Assembly: GCF_000743355.1 (NCBI RefSeq)
Contig: NZ_JQEI01000035.1
Location: 1 to 64,000, forward strand
Source: Serratia sp. Ag1
GTDB taxonomy: Bacteria > Pseudomonadota > Gammaproteobacteria > Enterobacterales > Enterobacteriaceae
DNA: 64,000 nt
Direction of reading: 5' to 3'
Shown here: positions 38,579 through 49,068 of the stretch, one piece after another
How positions within the stretch are numbered: position 1 is the stretch's first letter
How the letters are laid out: each line of letters opens with the position of its first letter
Position numbers and translations under genes: made by a program
Notes under the pieces: generated by a model
Database searches by the model: none
What the model was told of the DNA's origin: nothing
The model's input: only the letters and a program-made list of their open reading frames with translations

Positions 38579-40873
38579 TCAGGCAATGCGTGATGCGGGG
38601 GTGGCAGCACAGCGGCGGATCGTCACCGGGATGGATTTCGAGGTCGGTGTCCCTGTACCATCACCGAAACTGTCCAGTGGCACTAATGGATTGGTTTCAG
38701 GATAGTACGCCGCCAGATTGCCCCGTGGGATAGCGTAACTGACCAGCTTGAAGCCGCTGACTTTGCGCACCACGCCGTCATGCCACAGGGTTTCTATTTC
38801 TACGGATTCACCGTCCTGTAGACCGAGTTCTGCCAAGTCTTGCGGATGGATAAACAACACTTCCCGCTGACCATAAATGCCGCGATAGCGGTCATCCAAT
38901 CCATAGATGGTGGTGTTGTACTGATCGTGTGAACGCAGAGTCTGTAAGGTGAAAGGGGCTTTCTCGTCGAACAGGGCCTCTGGCAACGCTGCGGCGCTAA
39001 ATTGCGCCTTGCCGCTTGGCGTAGCAAAACGCAATTCTGCGGCGGCATTGCCCAGATAAAACCCTCCGGGCTGTTCGCAGCGCTGGTTGAAATGCTCAAA
39101 GCCGGGAAGGGTGGCCTGAATATGGTCACGGATGCGCGCATAATCATCCGCCAGCGCCAGCCAGTCGAGCTTTTCGCTACCCAGTACCGCATTGGCAATA
39201 CCACAGACAATGGCGGTTTCCGAACGCTGATGTTCGGACAACGGCTTACCGATACCTTCCGAAGCATGAACCATGCTGAACGAGTCTTCTACCGTGATGA
39301 ACTGCGGCCCGCTGGCCTGCAAGTCCAGTTCGGTGCGCCCTAACGTGGGCAGGATCAGCGCATCTTTCCCGGTGATCAGATGGCTACGGTTCAGTTTGGT
39401 GCTGATATGCACCGTCAGCTCGCAGTTGCGCAGAGCCTGGGCGGTGCGCTCGGTATCCGGTGCCGCCGCAGCCAGGTTGCCGCCGAGGGCCAACAGGACT
39501 TTAACCTCGCCCCGCAGCATGGCCTCTATCGCCTCTACGGTGTTATGGCCTGCTTCGCGGCGTGGGGTGAAACCGAAATGCTTTTCCAGGCTATCGAGCA
39601 ATGCTTGCGGCGCTTTTTCATCAATCCCCATGGTGCGATTGCCTTGCACATTACTGTGGCCGCGCACTGGGCATAATCCGGCTCCCGGTTTGCCCAACTG
39701 GCCGAACAGCAGTTGCAGATTGGTTATTTCACGCACCGTTGCCACCGAATGTTTATGCTGGGTGATCCCCATCGCCCAGGTACAAATCACGCGTTTGGCG
39801 CCTTGATAGATTGCTGCTGCTTGGCGCAGTTGGTTTTCACTCAGGCCGGACTGCCCGGTAATTTTTTGCCACGTTGTGGCGTCCACCTGCGCCAAATACT
39901 CCTCAGCGCCGATGCAATGCTGTTCAAGAAACGCCTGATCGAACAGCCCGGCTTTACCCTCAGCCAGCCGCTGGCGATGTGTCTCCAGCAGTGCTTTCAC
40001 CATGCCGCGCACTGCCGCCAGATCGCCGCCGAGGTTGGGCTGAAAATAGGCGGAACTGATCGGGGAAGAGGTTGGCGTCAGCATCTGCAAAGGGCTCTGC
40101 GGATCGGCAAAGCGCTCTAGCCCACGTTCACGCAGCGTATTAAAACTGACGATGCGTGCGCCACGGTTGGCGGCCTGTTTCAGGCTGTGCAACATACGCG
40201 GGTGGTTGGTGCCCGGATTCTGACCAAAGACAAAAATGGCATCGGCCCGTTCAAAATCCCTCATACGGATAGTGCCTTTACCGACGCCAATGCTTTGTTT
40301 CAGCCCGACACCGCTGGCTTCGTGACACATGTTCGAGCAGTCAGGAAAGTTGCTGGTACCCAGCATGCGGCCAAACAGTTGATACAGGTAAGACGCCTCG
40401 TTACTGGCTCGCCCTGAGGTATACAGTTCGATCTGGTTAGGATTATCCATTTGCTGGATGTGTTGCGCAATCAAAGCAAAAGCTGCTGACCAACTGATAG
40501 GTTGATAGCGGTCACTGGCGGCGTTGTAGCGCATCGGGTGCGTGAGACGCCCCTGATACTCAAGGAAATAGTCGCTTTGCTGCCGCAGTTTGCTAACGCT
40601 GTGAGCAGCGAAAAAGGCCGGTTCAACTGCGTTGCGGGTGGCTTCCCAACTGACGGCTTTGGCTCCATTCTCACAGAAGCTGAACGTGCTGTGGTTGTCA
40701 TCGCCCCAGGCGCAACCGGGGCAGTCGAATCCTCGGGCTTTGTTGACGCGCAGTAGGTTGCGCAGGTTTTTCAGCGGCTGTTTGCTGTCGAACACATAGC
40801 GGGTGGTGGCTTCCAACGAGCCCCAGCCACCCGCCGCGCCGCGATAAGGCTTGATTGACGGTTTGAACTTCAT
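38579..40873 (-). CDS. FdhF/YdeP-family molybdopterin oxidoreductase
   Basis: A 764-residue member of the molybdopterin-guanine-dinucleotide oxidoreductase superfamily, YdeP branch. N-terminal CPGCAWGDDNHSTFSFCENG holds Cys residues near the usual Fe-S position but not a standard four-Cys motif. NMCHEASG, VFGQNPGTNHPRM, CPVRGHSNVQGNRTMG and LGGNLAAAAPD are cofactor-binding segments. There is no selenocysteine codon. E. coli YdeP contributes to acid resistance; its electron partner and substrate are unknown. It occupies the place of yciW between rnb and fabI. Confidence 0.87.
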   Translation of the reverse strand: MKFKPSIKPYRGAAGGWGSLEATTRYVFDSKQPLKNLRNLLRVNKARGFDCPGCAWGDDNHSTFSFCENGAKAVSWEATRNAVEPAFFAAHSVSKLRQQSDYFLEYQGRLTHPMRYNAASDRYQPISWSAAFALIAQHIQQMDNPNQIELYTSGRASNEASYLYQLFGRMLGTSNFPDCSNMCHEASGVGLKQSIGVGKGTIRMRDFERADAIFVFGQNPGTNHPRMLHSLKQAANRGARIVSFNTLRERGLERFADPQSPLQMLTPTSSPISSAYFQPNLGGDLAAVRGMVKALLETHRQRLAEGKAGLFDQAFLEQHCIGAEEYLAQVDATTWQKITGQSGLSENQLRQAAAIYQGAKRVICTWAMGITQHKHSVATVREITNLQLLFGQLGKPGAGLCPVRGHSNVQGNRTMGIDEKAPQALLDSLEKHFGFTPRREAGHNTVEAIEAMLRGEVKVLLALGGNLAAAAPDTERTAQALRNCELTVHISTKLNRSHLITGKDALILPTLGRTELDLQASGPQFITVEDSFSMVHASEGIGKPLSEHQRSETAIVCGIANAVLGSEKLDWLALADDYARIRDHIQATLPGFEHFNQRCEQPGGFYLGNAAAELRFATPSGKAQFSAAALPEALFDEKAPFTLQTLRSHDQYNTTIYGLDDRYRGIYGQREVLFIHPQDLAELGLQDGESVEIETLWHDGVVRKVSGFKLVSYAIPRGNLAAYYPETNPLVPLDSFGDGTGTPTSKSIPVTIRRCAATPASRIA

Positions 40874-41058
40874 GATTTTCTTCGCAGGTGAATAATTGTT
40901 ATTAAAAAGTAAGCACCTTTTTAAGTACTTTGAGTGTTTATGTCACAAGCTTAGGTGGGAGTGCGTGCAGAGTCTATAGCCGTCATACGACAAAAAACAA
41001 TGATGATATTATTCAGGGCCGAAAATGTTCAGCCCGATGGTGTTGAATTGTGCCAGCG

Positions 41059-41847
41059 TTATTTCAGTTCAAGTTCGTTCATGGCGGCGATGCTGAAACC
41101 GCCGTCAACGTGAACGATCTCGCCAGAAATCCCTGCCGCCAGATTGGAGCACAGGAAAGCGGCAGTATTACCCACGTCTTCGGTGGTGACGGTGCGGCGA
41201 ATTGGCGTCACCGCTTCACAATGGGCCAACATCTTGCGGAAATCCTTGATGCCAGAAGCCGCCAGGGTGCGGATCGGCCCGGCGGAAATACCGTTAACGC
41301 GCACGCCTTCGGGCCCCATGGCGTTAGCCATATAACGCACGTTGGCTTCCAATGAGGCTTTTGCCAGGCCCATGACGTTATAGTTGGGAATTGCGCGCTC
41401 AGCCCCGAGATAAGACAGCGTCAGCAAGGCCGAATCGGCGTTGAGCATGCTGCGGCAAGCCTTCGCCATCGCGACAAAGCTGTAGGAACTGATATCGTGA
41501 GCAATGGCAAAACCTTCGCGTGTTACGGCGTTGACATAGTCGCCATCCAGTTGATCCGCTGGGGCGTAACCGATCGAGTGAACGAAGCCATCAAAGGTTG
41601 GCCAGCGTTGCCCTAATTGAGCGAACATGGCGCTGATGCTGGCATCCTGTGCCACATCGCATTCCAGAACCAGATCGGATCCCAAAACCGCCGCAAATTC
41701 TGCTACGCGCGGTTGCAGTTTTTCATTCTGGTAGGTGAAAGCCAGTTCGGCCCCTTCACGATGCATCGCCTGCTCAATACCAAAAGCGATGGAGAATTTG
41801 CTGGCAACGCCGGTGATCAGAATACGTTTGCCGGTTAAAAAGCCCAT
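41059..41847 (-). CDS. fabI: Enoyl-ACP reductase (NADH)
   Basis: FabI carries out the last reduction in each fatty acid elongation cycle and is the triclosan target. It is an atypical SDR with Tyr146, Tyr156 and Lys163 all present in [20 protein letters not shown]. The N-terminal Rossmann is [20 protein letters not shown] and [13 protein letters not shown] is the substrate-binding loop. 262 aa, like E. coli. Confidence 0.98.
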   Translation of the reverse strand: MGFLTGKRILITGVASKFSIAFGIEQAMHREGAELAFTYQNEKLQPRVAEFAAVLGSDLVLECDVAQDASISAMFAQLGQRWPTFDGFVHSIGYAPADQLDGDYVNAVTREGFAIAHDISSYSFVAMAKACRSMLNADSALLTLSYLGAERAIPNYNVMGLAKASLEANVRYMANAMGPEGVRVNGISAGPIRTLAASGIKDFRKMLAHCEAVTPIRRTVTTEDVGNTAAFLCSNLAAGISGEIVHVDGGFSIAAMNELELK

Positions 41848-41876
41848 ATGCCGTTGTCCTTATGTTTTGCTCGAAG

Positions 41877-42689
41877 TTAGAACCTGCCGCCGTCACGCCG
41901 CCAGGCATCGGCAGTCAGTGCTTCACCAAAATGGCTGGCGATCAGGCGTTTGGTGAGCTCGTGCTGCGGAGCCGCCAGCACTTCTGCCGTATTACCGCGT
42001 TCAACGATCTCACCTTCATGCATCACCATCACCTGATCGCTGATATGCTTCATCATGCCAAGATGTTGGGTGACATAAACATATGATATGCCATGTGTTT
42101 CTTGCAGTTCCAACATCAGGTTAATGATTTGTGAACGCATCGACATATCCAGTGAGGCCAGCGCTTCGTCGGCGATAATCACCTTGGGCTGCAGGATTAA
42201 CGCACGAGCCAAGGCGATACGCTGCTTCTGCCCAGAAGCGAGCATGTGCGGATAATAATACGCGTGATCCGGCAGCATCCCCACCTGGCGCAGAGTCTGG
42301 TTGATACGCACTTCGCGATCTGCGGCCTCCAGATCGGTATTCAGCCTCAACGGAGCATCAAGCAACTGGCCGATACGCTGGCGTGGGTTAAGTGAGGTGC
42401 TGGGGTCTTGAAAGATCATGCGAATACGCTGGCTCCGGTAGCGATAATCGCCAAACTCCAGCCGATGGTCGTCAATCAGTAGATCGCCGGAAGAGGGCTC
42501 GATCATGCCAGAGAGCATTTTCGCCAACGTTGACTTGCCGGAGCCATTTTCGCCAAGTACCGCTAGCGTCTGGCGTTCGCGCAGGGTGAAACTGACCGAT
42601 TTCACCGCTTCCACATTCTGGCGGCGGAACAGCCCGGTGCGATAGCGATAAGTTTTGCTCAGGTTGCGCACTTCCAACAGCGTTTCCAT
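41877..42689 (-). CDS. sapF: Sap ABC transporter ATP-binding subunit SapF
   Basis: One of the two ATPases of the Sap importer. It contains Walker A GENGSGKSTLAKM, the signature LASGQKQRIALARAL and Walker B VIIADEALASLD. The 270-residue length matches. It is the last gene of sapABCDF, one base after sapD. In enterobacteria Sap contributes to resistance to antimicrobial peptides; the E. coli system has been reported to export putrescine, and SapD affects Trk potassium uptake. Confidence 0.96.
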   Translation of the reverse strand: METLLEVRNLSKTYRYRTGLFRRQNVEAVKSVSFTLRERQTLAVLGENGSGKSTLAKMLSGMIEPSSGDLLIDDHRLEFGDYRYRSQRIRMIFQDPSTSLNPRQRIGQLLDAPLRLNTDLEAADREVRINQTLRQVGMLPDHAYYYPHMLASGQKQRIALARALILQPKVIIADEALASLDMSMRSQIINLMLELQETHGISYVYVTQHLGMMKHISDQVMVMHEGEIVERGNTAEVLAAPQHELTKRLIASHFGEALTADAWRRDGGRF

Positions 42690-42690
42690 G

Positions 42691-43683
42691 TTATTGCTCC
42701 TCCATGTTCAGCGGGAAGTGACAGGCAAACAGGCGATTCTTTACCGCGCGCAGGCGCGGGGTTTCGATGCATTGTTTCTGGGCATAAGGGCAGCGCGGCC
42801 CCAAGCGGCAGCCGATCGGCAGGTGTTCCAGCGATGGGATCGCACCAGGTAACGTATTCAGGCGGCTTTTATGCGGCAACGAGCGGCCAAAGTCCGGCAT
42901 GGAGCGGATCAGCGCCTGCGTATAAGGGTGATGAGGAGCAACCAGCAGTTCTTCGCGCTGGGCGCTTTCCACCGTTTGCCCACAGTACAGCACGTTTATC
43001 CGGTCGGCCCATTTGCTCATCATCTGCAGATCGTGGCTGATCAGTAAGATCGTGGTGCTGTTGTTCTGGTTAAGGCGCGCCAGCAGGCGGAAAATCTGCG
43101 CCTGAGTGGTGGGTTCCATGGCGTTGGTGGGTTCATCGGCGATCAGTAAACGCGGCTGGTTAGCCAGCGCAATGGCGATCATCACTTTCTGGCATTCCCC
43201 CTCGGTCAATTCATAGGGGAAGCTGCGCATGATGTCTTTGTGATCTTTGATGCCCACGCGGTGCAACAGTTCGATGGCACGGCGTTTACGCCAGTGGAAT
43301 CTTTGCCACCAGCGGCCTTTGTAGGTCCAGCCGGGGATGGCCTGCATGAGTTGGCGGCCAATGCTTTCGGAAGGATCCAGACAGGATTGTGGTTCCTGAA
43401 AGATCATCGAAACGTTGTGGCCCACCAGTTTGCGCCGTTCGCGCGGCGTTAGCTGCAGCAGGTCAATATCATCGAAGCGGAAGCGATCGGCGGTGACGCG
43501 CCAGTTATCTTTAGTGACGCCACAAATGGCTTTGGCGATCAGGCTTTTACCTGAACCGGATTCCCCCACTAAGCCACGCACTTCGCCTTCGGTCAGCGTC
43601 AGGCTGACGCGATCGACGGCCTTGATAGGCCCTTCAGGGGTGATAAATTCAATCGTCAGATTGCGGATATCGAGTAACGGCAT
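42691..43683 (-). CDS. sapD: Sap ABC transporter ATP-binding subunit SapD
   Basis: The second ATPase, of the oligopeptide DppD/OppD type. Walker [14 protein letters not shown], a signature-like [15 protein letters not shown] (unusual EGECQ in place of SGGMRQ, shared with E. coli SapD) and Walker [14 protein letters not shown] are present. The C-terminal cysteine cluster [13 protein letters not shown]...CHFPL is the Fe-S or metal motif common in this subfamily. 330 aa. Its start overlaps the sapC stop by one base. Confidence 0.96.
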   Translation of the reverse strand: MPLLDIRNLTIEFITPEGPIKAVDRVSLTLTEGEVRGLVGESGSGKSLIAKAICGVTKDNWRVTADRFRFDDIDLLQLTPRERRKLVGHNVSMIFQEPQSCLDPSESIGRQLMQAIPGWTYKGRWWQRFHWRKRRAIELLHRVGIKDHKDIMRSFPYELTEGECQKVMIAIALANQPRLLIADEPTNAMEPTTQAQIFRLLARLNQNNSTTILLISHDLQMMSKWADRINVLYCGQTVESAQREELLVAPHHPYTQALIRSMPDFGRSLPHKSRLNTLPGAIPSLEHLPIGCRLGPRCPYAQKQCIETPRLRAVKNRLFACHFPLNMEEQ

Positions 43684-44573
43684 TATTCCACTCCCGCATT
43701 GATCGCGCGGCGCACGCCATCGCCCAACAGGTTAACCAACAGTACGCTGAAAAAGAGCGCCCCACCGGGCAGCATGACCGCCCATGGGGCGACATACATC
43801 AGTTCCAGTGAGTCACCGAGCATGGCTCCCCACTCCGGGGAAGGCAACTGAGCCCCCAGATCGAGGAACCCCAGTGCGGCGATATCGAGAATGGCCATCG
43901 ACAACGCACGGGTGAACTCGGTAACCAGCACCGCCGCAATGTTCGGCATCACCGCATACCACAAGATCTGCAGCGTCGAGGCTCCGTCTAAACGCGCTGC
44001 GACCACGTACTCCTTTTCCAGTTCGTCATGCACCGCGCTGTAGATGGTTCGTACCATGCGTGGCAACAGTGCCAACCACACTGCCAGCATGGCATGCTGC
44101 AAGCTTGGCCCGAGGAAGGCCACGACGATGATCGCCAACAGCAGCGAAGGAATAGACAATAGAGTATCGAGCACATGGTTAAACGTTGCCGAAATCAGGC
44201 CACGGGTCACCCCGGCAAAAACGCCAAGGATCACGCCAAAGAAAGCGGCAGCAACCGTCACCATCAAGGCTGAACCAAAGGTCGCGGAGGTGCCGGTTAA
44301 CAGACGGCTCAGAAGATCGCGGCCCAGATCGTCGGTGCCAAGAAAGAACGACACATTGCCATAGCGTGACCAGGACGGTGGTAACAGTTGATAACCGAGG
44401 AACTGCTGGTCCAAGGCATAAGGTGCCAGCAGGCTGCCAAAAATAGAAAGCAGCAGTAGGGCAACGGTACCGTAGAAGCCAATCATGGCCAGCGTATCAC
44501 TGTAAAAAATCCGCCAGGTGTACAGCAGCGGGCTTGGCATTTTCTTTTCGCCATACACGTTATCGAAGGGCAT
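43683..44573 (-). CDS. sapC: Sap ABC transporter permease SapC
   Basis: A 296-residue inner-membrane permease with about six hydrophobic segments and the EAA-type loop [26 protein letters not shown] cut by the family pattern. [17 protein letters not shown] is the usual DppC/OppC N-terminal motif. It overlaps sapB by 14 bp, a translationally coupled junction. Confidence 0.95.
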   Translation of the reverse strand: MPFDNVYGEKKMPSPLLYTWRIFYSDTLAMIGFYGTVALLLLSIFGSLLAPYALDQQFLGYQLLPPSWSRYGNVSFFLGTDDLGRDLLSRLLTGTSATFGSALMVTVAAAFFGVILGVFAGVTRGLISATFNHVLDTLLSIPSLLLAIIVVAFLGPSLQHAMLAVWLALLPRMVRTIYSAVHDELEKEYVVAARLDGASTLQILWYAVMPNIAAVLVTEFTRALSMAILDIAALGFLDLGAQLPSPEWGAMLGDSLELMYVAPWAVMLPGGALFFSVLLVNLLGDGVRRAINAGVE

Positions 44574-45525
44574 ACCATTCCTTATGCTTTAACGGGTTGG
44601 TGGCTGCACCCAGAAGATCGGCCAATACGTTAATGGTTATCACCAGTGAACCGATCACCATGACACCGGCAGAGATCGCCGCATAATCCTGCTGGCGAAT
44701 CGCGTTGATCAACCAGCGCCCGAGCCCTGGCCAACTGAACACCACTTCGGTGATCATCGCCAGCGTCAGCATGGTAGAGAACTGCAACCCGAGTTTCGGG
44801 ATAATCGGCGGTAGCGCGTTATGCAGCACATGGCGGCGGATAATGGTAAAGCGCGAAAGGCCACGGGTGGCTGCCGCTTTGATGTAGTTCTGTTCAAGTA
44901 CGTCGTCAGTGTTAATTCGCATCAGGCGGATCACTTCGGTGATCGGTGCTATCGCTACGACAACAATCGGCAGCACCATATGGCGCAGCGCACTGGTAAT
45001 CATCTCGGTGCGATAGGGCGAGTCGGAAAGCCAGGCGTCGATCAGCGCCAGGCCGGTGATCGGTTTGACCTGATACAGCAAATCGAAACGGCCCGATACT
45101 GGCAGCCAGCCGAGGTGCAACGAGAAATATTCCATCAGCAGCAGGGCCAGCCAGAATACCGGCATGGAAAAGCCCAGCAGAGCAAAGGTACTGATGGCGG
45201 TGTCCTGCCATTTGTTGCGCATCACTCCGGCGATGATCCCCAGCGGGATGCCGATGCACATTGCCAGTATGAATGCCAGCACGCACAGTTCCATGGTGGC
45301 CGGGAACACTTCGCGCAGTTGCTCGCTGATCGCCTGACCATTAATGCTGGAAACGCCAAAATCCCCTTGCAGCAGGCTAACGAAATAGAACCGATAGGCA
45401 TCCAGCAAAGCCGCACCGTAAAGCGGCGCACGCGGGGTGAAATAGCTTAGGCTGAAGCTGACCAGCGTCAGAAAGAACAGCGTAATCAGCAGCAGCAGAA
45501 TGCGGCGTAAGGTAAAGATAATCAC
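44560..45525 (-). CDS. sapB: Sap ABC transporter permease SapB
   Basis: A 321-residue permease of the DppB/OppB type with six predicted membrane spans, starting [20 protein letters not shown]. The EAA-type loop is [25 protein letters not shown], and [13 protein letters not shown] is a conserved segment. It forms the channel with SapC. Its ATG overlaps the end of sapA by four bases. Confidence 0.95.
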   Translation of the reverse strand: MIIFTLRRILLLLITLFFLTLVSFSLSYFTPRAPLYGAALLDAYRFYFVSLLQGDFGVSSINGQAISEQLREVFPATMELCVLAFILAMCIGIPLGIIAGVMRNKWQDTAISTFALLGFSMPVFWLALLLMEYFSLHLGWLPVSGRFDLLYQVKPITGLALIDAWLSDSPYRTEMITSALRHMVLPIVVVAIAPITEVIRLMRINTDDVLEQNYIKAAATRGLSRFTIIRRHVLHNALPPIIPKLGLQFSTMLTLAMITEVVFSWPGLGRWLINAIRQQDYAAISAGVMVIGSLVITINVLADLLGAATNPLKHKEWYALR

Positions 45526-47174
45526 TTTTTCACTTCCTCCGCCGGTTCGCGGTACACCCCGGCAAACGACGCGTTGCCAAACGGGCTCAGCACCAGGCCT
45601 TTAATGTCATAGCGATAGGCTTGCAGGCGCAGGGAAGAGGCCAATGGCAGCACTGGCAACTGTTGGGCAAGAATCTTCTGTGCCTGCTGGTATTTCTCGA
45701 TACGTTGCGCCAACTGTTGTGATAACAAGGCATCCTGCAGCACTTCATCAAAACCGGGATCGCACCAGTGAGCATAGTTGGTTTGTGAACGGATCGCGGC
45801 ACAGCTCAACAGTGGGCGGAAGAAACTGTCCGGGTCGTTACTGTCGGTGGCCCAACCGCTGAGAGTGAGATCGTGGTTCATCTCCATCAGCCTGGCTTCC
45901 TGAAAACGGCCCTCCACCGGCACGATAGTCACGTTAATACCAATCTGGGCTAAATCTGCCTGGATCAGTTCGGCGGTTTTCAATGGGCTCGGGTTATAGG
46001 ATTGCGACGCGGTAGGCACCCACAGTTTCAGATCCAGCGGGCCAACCCCAGCCTCACGCAGGATTTCTCGGGCCTTGGCTGGGTCGTATTCCGTGACGTG
46101 CGCCTCATTGTCGTATGCCCAAGAGGCGCGCGGTAACAGCGATGCGGCGGTTTCTGCCGTGCCGTAATAGATCGATTGCATCAGGCGCTGATTGTTAATC
46201 GCCAACGAAATGGCCTGGCGCACTTTCAGATTATCCAGCGGCGGTTTGCGGGTGTTGAAGGCCAGATAAGCGATATTCATACCGGGGCGCAGCGTGAGGC
46301 GCAGGCGGGGATCGTCGCGCAGGATAGAAAGCTGGCTGGCGGCTGGGTATGCCAAGACATCACATTCACCGGTCAGCAGCTTGGACAGCCTGCCGGTGCC
46401 CCCGGCACCCAGATCGATCACCACCTGCGGCATCCGTGGTTTGCCTTTCCAGTAAACGTCATTGCGCGCCAGCCGAATGTATTGCCCGGAGCGGTATTCA
46501 TTCAGCATGAATGGGCCAGTGCCTACCGGTTCACGATCAATCAGCTCTTGTGTCCCCGCTTGTGTCAGATTGGCGGCATATTCTGCCGACAAGATGGGGG
46601 CGTAATGGGTTGCCAGGTGCCACAGGAAGGAGGCATCCGGGGCTTGCAGGCGGATCTCGACGGTATAGTCATCAATTTTTTTCACACGCTGTACGGAATC
46701 GGCAAACTGCAAACTGTCAAAGTACGGATATTCACCGCCGTTCACCGAATGGTATGGATGCTTATGATTGAATACCCGTTCAAAACTGAACACCACATCA
46801 TCAGCATTCATTTTGCGCGTGGGCTGGAACCAGGCGGTGGTCTGGAAAGGTACGTCCCGGCGTAAATGGAAACGATAGGTGGCACCGTTTTCCAGCACTT
46901 CCCAACTTTGCGCCAGTTGCGGAATCAGCCGGTAGGTATAAGGGTCAACATCCAGCAGACGATCGTACAGTTGTGCCGCCAGTGTGTCGACCGTCAGGCC
47001 GCTGCTGGCCATCTGAGGGTTGAAGGTATTCAGGATGCCACTGACGCAGTAAACAAAACCGCTCTGGCGGATATCCGCTGGCGAAGGTGTGACATCGGTG
47101 GCTGGCGGGGCTGAGGCAAGCACTGAGGTTGCCAGACCGCTCAGCGACAGTATCCAAAGGGGTAAACCACGCAT
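45522..47174 (-). CDS. sapA: Sap ABC transporter periplasmic binding protein SapA
   Basis: A solute-binding protein (SBP family 5) with a signal peptide (cleavage about residues 20-22, SVLASA). The mature protein begins with the Sap-typical [34 protein letters not shown] and [21 protein letters not shown] are diagnostic. It captures peptides in the periplasm for SapBC. 550 aa. It is the first gene of the operon, with about 210 bp of upstream spacer before the pectate lyase gene. Confidence 0.95.
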   Translation of the reverse strand: MRGLPLWILSLSGLATSVLASAPPATDVTPSPADIRQSGFVYCVSGILNTFNPQMASSGLTVDTLAAQLYDRLLDVDPYTYRLIPQLAQSWEVLENGATYRFHLRRDVPFQTTAWFQPTRKMNADDVVFSFERVFNHKHPYHSVNGGEYPYFDSLQFADSVQRVKKIDDYTVEIRLQAPDASFLWHLATHYAPILSAEYAANLTQAGTQELIDREPVGTGPFMLNEYRSGQYIRLARNDVYWKGKPRMPQVVIDLGAGGTGRLSKLLTGECDVLAYPAASQLSILRDDPRLRLTLRPGMNIAYLAFNTRKPPLDNLKVRQAISLAINNQRLMQSIYYGTAETAASLLPRASWAYDNEAHVTEYDPAKAREILREAGVGPLDLKLWVPTASQSYNPSPLKTAELIQADLAQIGINVTIVPVEGRFQEARLMEMNHDLTLSGWATDSNDPDSFFRPLLSCAAIRSQTNYAHWCDPGFDEVLQDALLSQQLAQRIEKYQQAQKILAQQLPVLPLASSLRLQAYRYDIKGLVLSPFGNASFAGVYREPAEEVKK

Positions 47175-47340
47175 AGACGCTTCATGAGTTAATAAGCAAT
47201 AGCGTTAGTGTATCGCACTCTGGCAATCTGCCCAATTCCTTGCGTAAAACGGCTGAATTTTCTGCTGGTTGGTGGAACTTCCGGCAATCGTCTGGCGATA
47301 AAATCACAAAACCGGCAAAAATAGCAGGTTGCTCCTCTCG

Positions 47341-47367
47341 CACTGGCAGGTTTTGAGCCTGCCAGTG
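47341..47367. terminator. Stem-loop between sapA and the pectate lyase gene
   Basis: Perfect 10-bp arms CACTGGCAGG / CCTGCCAGTG with a 7-nt loop lie 19 bp past the pectate lyase stop. There is no U tract on the minus strand, so termination is inferred from position only. Confidence 0.5.
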
Positions 47368-47385
47368 TCAGTGACCTTGACGAAA

Positions 47386-48750
47386 TCAGGGCAGATCGCT
47401 GTCGAGCCTGCCGGAACCAGATTGACTGGTCACAATATTTTTCACCTCATTGACACTATTTACATGCAACCGCAGGGTTGGCACCCAGCCTACGTTGTTG
47501 GTCAACCGATCTGCTGCGGAGACGGAAGCATTATAAACCGCCAACAGATCGACCGGGCTACCGTTAACCCAATTGTCTTCGGTGAAGATGTGCTGACCCG
47601 CGTAGCGCTTGATCACCTTGCTTGGGGCGATACCGCTGGCCTGTTCGATCACGTTCTTTTCTGCATAAATTGCGGATTCAAAGCCGACTCCCCACAGGCT
47701 GGTAAAGTCTGCTGCTGCCAGGATCTGGCTAAAGTTGTTGTAAACGTCGACCTGACCAAAACGCACGCGTGGTGCCCGCTGGCCTGGGTTGATCCAGTGG
47801 TTATGGTGCATGGTGACCTTAAGCTTATCGCGATCCACCAGGCGTGAATCTGAAGAGCCAATCAGGTTAACTTTGTCGTGATCGTCAAAGATATTGAAAG
47901 ATGCGGTGACGTAGTTGCTGCTGTGGGTGACATCCAGTAAGCCGTCATGCACCTGGAAGGTACGCCCATAGACTTTCGGCAGCGTCTGGCGTGGATGATC
48001 GCCGTCATCCAGCGTGACGTGATCAACCCAGGCATGTTCTACCGTCATCAGCGAAATGTTGTCATACAGGCTGTTCCAGTTGCCCGCGCTGCCGTCGGTA
48101 GGATCCCACTCAGGGAAGCAATCATAGGCATCAGAAATCTGTATGTTACGGATAATCACGTTACTGACTTCTTTCACCAACAGGTGAGCCCCGGTGATAT
48201 GGGCATTTTTCCCCACGCCGATCAGCGTGACGTTGGAACCGAAACGCTGTTGTATCTGCTTGGTTTGCAACTTGGTTGCGGCAACGCGCGCTTCCTCTAA
48301 TGGCCCCTCTGGGGTGACCATGCCCCAAGCTCCTGCGGGATCAAAATGCTCGATGAAATCTTCCATGCTGAACGTTTGTGCAGTCCCGGGTACTTGTACC
48401 TGTTCAGCAATGTCGTCGCAGGTCAGCAGGCCGCCGCCTTCTGTTTTTTCCATCGCGTTAATCTTGCCTTTGACATAGATAATGCGCGGTGTGGTCTGGT
48501 TTTGTGCACTAGTACCGCCGAGTGCAGCACGCAACTCCTGCCAGGTACTGACTTCGTAGATATGGCTGCTGTCAGCCGCACTACCGCCAGTGACGCCGGG
48601 GCCATACGATCCCCAACCGTCTCCGGTTGCCAATACCTCGCGCCCCAGATCGGCTGCGGTGGCCAGCGTCGAGCAGGCCAAACTGCTGGCAAGCACCAGT
48701 TTTAGCGCGGTGGAAAGGGTTGCTCGTTGCAATAAAACGGATTGATGCAT
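47386..48750 (-). CDS. Pectate lyase, polysaccharide lyase family 1, secreted
   Basis: It cleaves polygalacturonate by beta-elimination, giving 4,5-unsaturated oligogalacturonides. The protein has 454 residues: a signal peptide (about 1-34, ASSLACSTLATA-AD), then a parallel beta-helix with the PL1 motifs NSLYDNISLMTVEHAWVDHV (about 260-280), LIGSSDS and HHNHWINPGQRAPRVRFG, where an Arg acts as the base. The start at 48750 follows AGGAG and directly precedes the signal peptide; the 45 codons upstream are untranslated leader. Such an enzyme is expected in plant-associated or soil enterics. No other pectin genes are adjacent, and sap/psp genes around it are chromosomal backbone, so it is an accessory insertion. 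Confidence 0.92.
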   Translation of the reverse strand: MHQSVLLQRATLSTALKLVLASSLACSTLATAADLGREVLATGDGWGSYGPGVTGGSAADSSHIYEVSTWQELRAALGGTSAQNQTTPRIIYVKGKINAMEKTEGGGLLTCDDIAEQVQVPGTAQTFSMEDFIEHFDPAGAWGMVTPEGPLEEARVAATKLQTKQIQQRFGSNVTLIGVGKNAHITGAHLLVKEVSNVIIRNIQISDAYDCFPEWDPTDGSAGNWNSLYDNISLMTVEHAWVDHVTLDDGDHPRQTLPKVYGRTFQVHDGLLDVTHSSNYVTASFNIFDDHDKVNLIGSSDSRLVDRDKLKVTMHHNHWINPGQRAPRVRFGQVDVYNNFSQILAAADFTSLWGVGFESAIYAEKNVIEQASGIAPSKVIKRYAGQHIFTEDNWVNGSPVDLLAVYNASVSAADRLTNNVGWVPTLRLHVNSVNEVKNIVTSQSGSGRLDSDLP

Positions 48751-49068
48751 AGTGACTCCTGCCATAATAAATTTGCATGAATAATCAACACACTGCATGC
48801 CCGAACTCTGCGAAAAATGCTCACGACCTCTTTTCAGGTTGGCGAGTGTTGTTAGGGCGCACAGCCTGATGTTGCTGTGCATCACTCCTAAACTAGGGTT
48901 TCTATCTCACCGCTGGAGTAGTTTTAACGGTGACCAATAAAATGTAGAACATCATTTTATTAATTTAGAAATTAAGTTCTATTTATTAGCAGAGATCATG
49001 TTTTGACCACTTATTGGCGGTAGGGATGAGAGCAGCGATCGTTGTTGATCGCCGCTTTCAGTAAGGGG
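48751..49068. other. Pectate lyase promoter region
   Basis: No gene is seen in these 318 bp. The region contains a long untranslated leader, the 26-bp palindrome at 48936-48961 and an AT-rich stretch to its right where the promoter probably lies. Confidence 0.4.
48936..48961. promoter_or_regulatory. Candidate operator palindrome upstream of the pectate lyase gene
   Basis: Perfect 9-bp arms AATAAAATG and CATTTTATT flank 8 bp, about 186 bp before the start codon. The outer AATAAAA/TTTTATT resembles half-sites of KdgR, the pectin-catabolism repressor of soft-rot enterics, but the spacing does not fit the short KdgR consensus well. Binding by KdgR or another regulator is conjecture. Confidence 0.4.

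Noticed and set aside
48751..48885. 45-codon N-terminal extension of the pectate lyase
   Set aside because: It would bury the signal peptide inside the protein; the ATG at 48750 has a good ribosome site and starts directly with the signal sequence.
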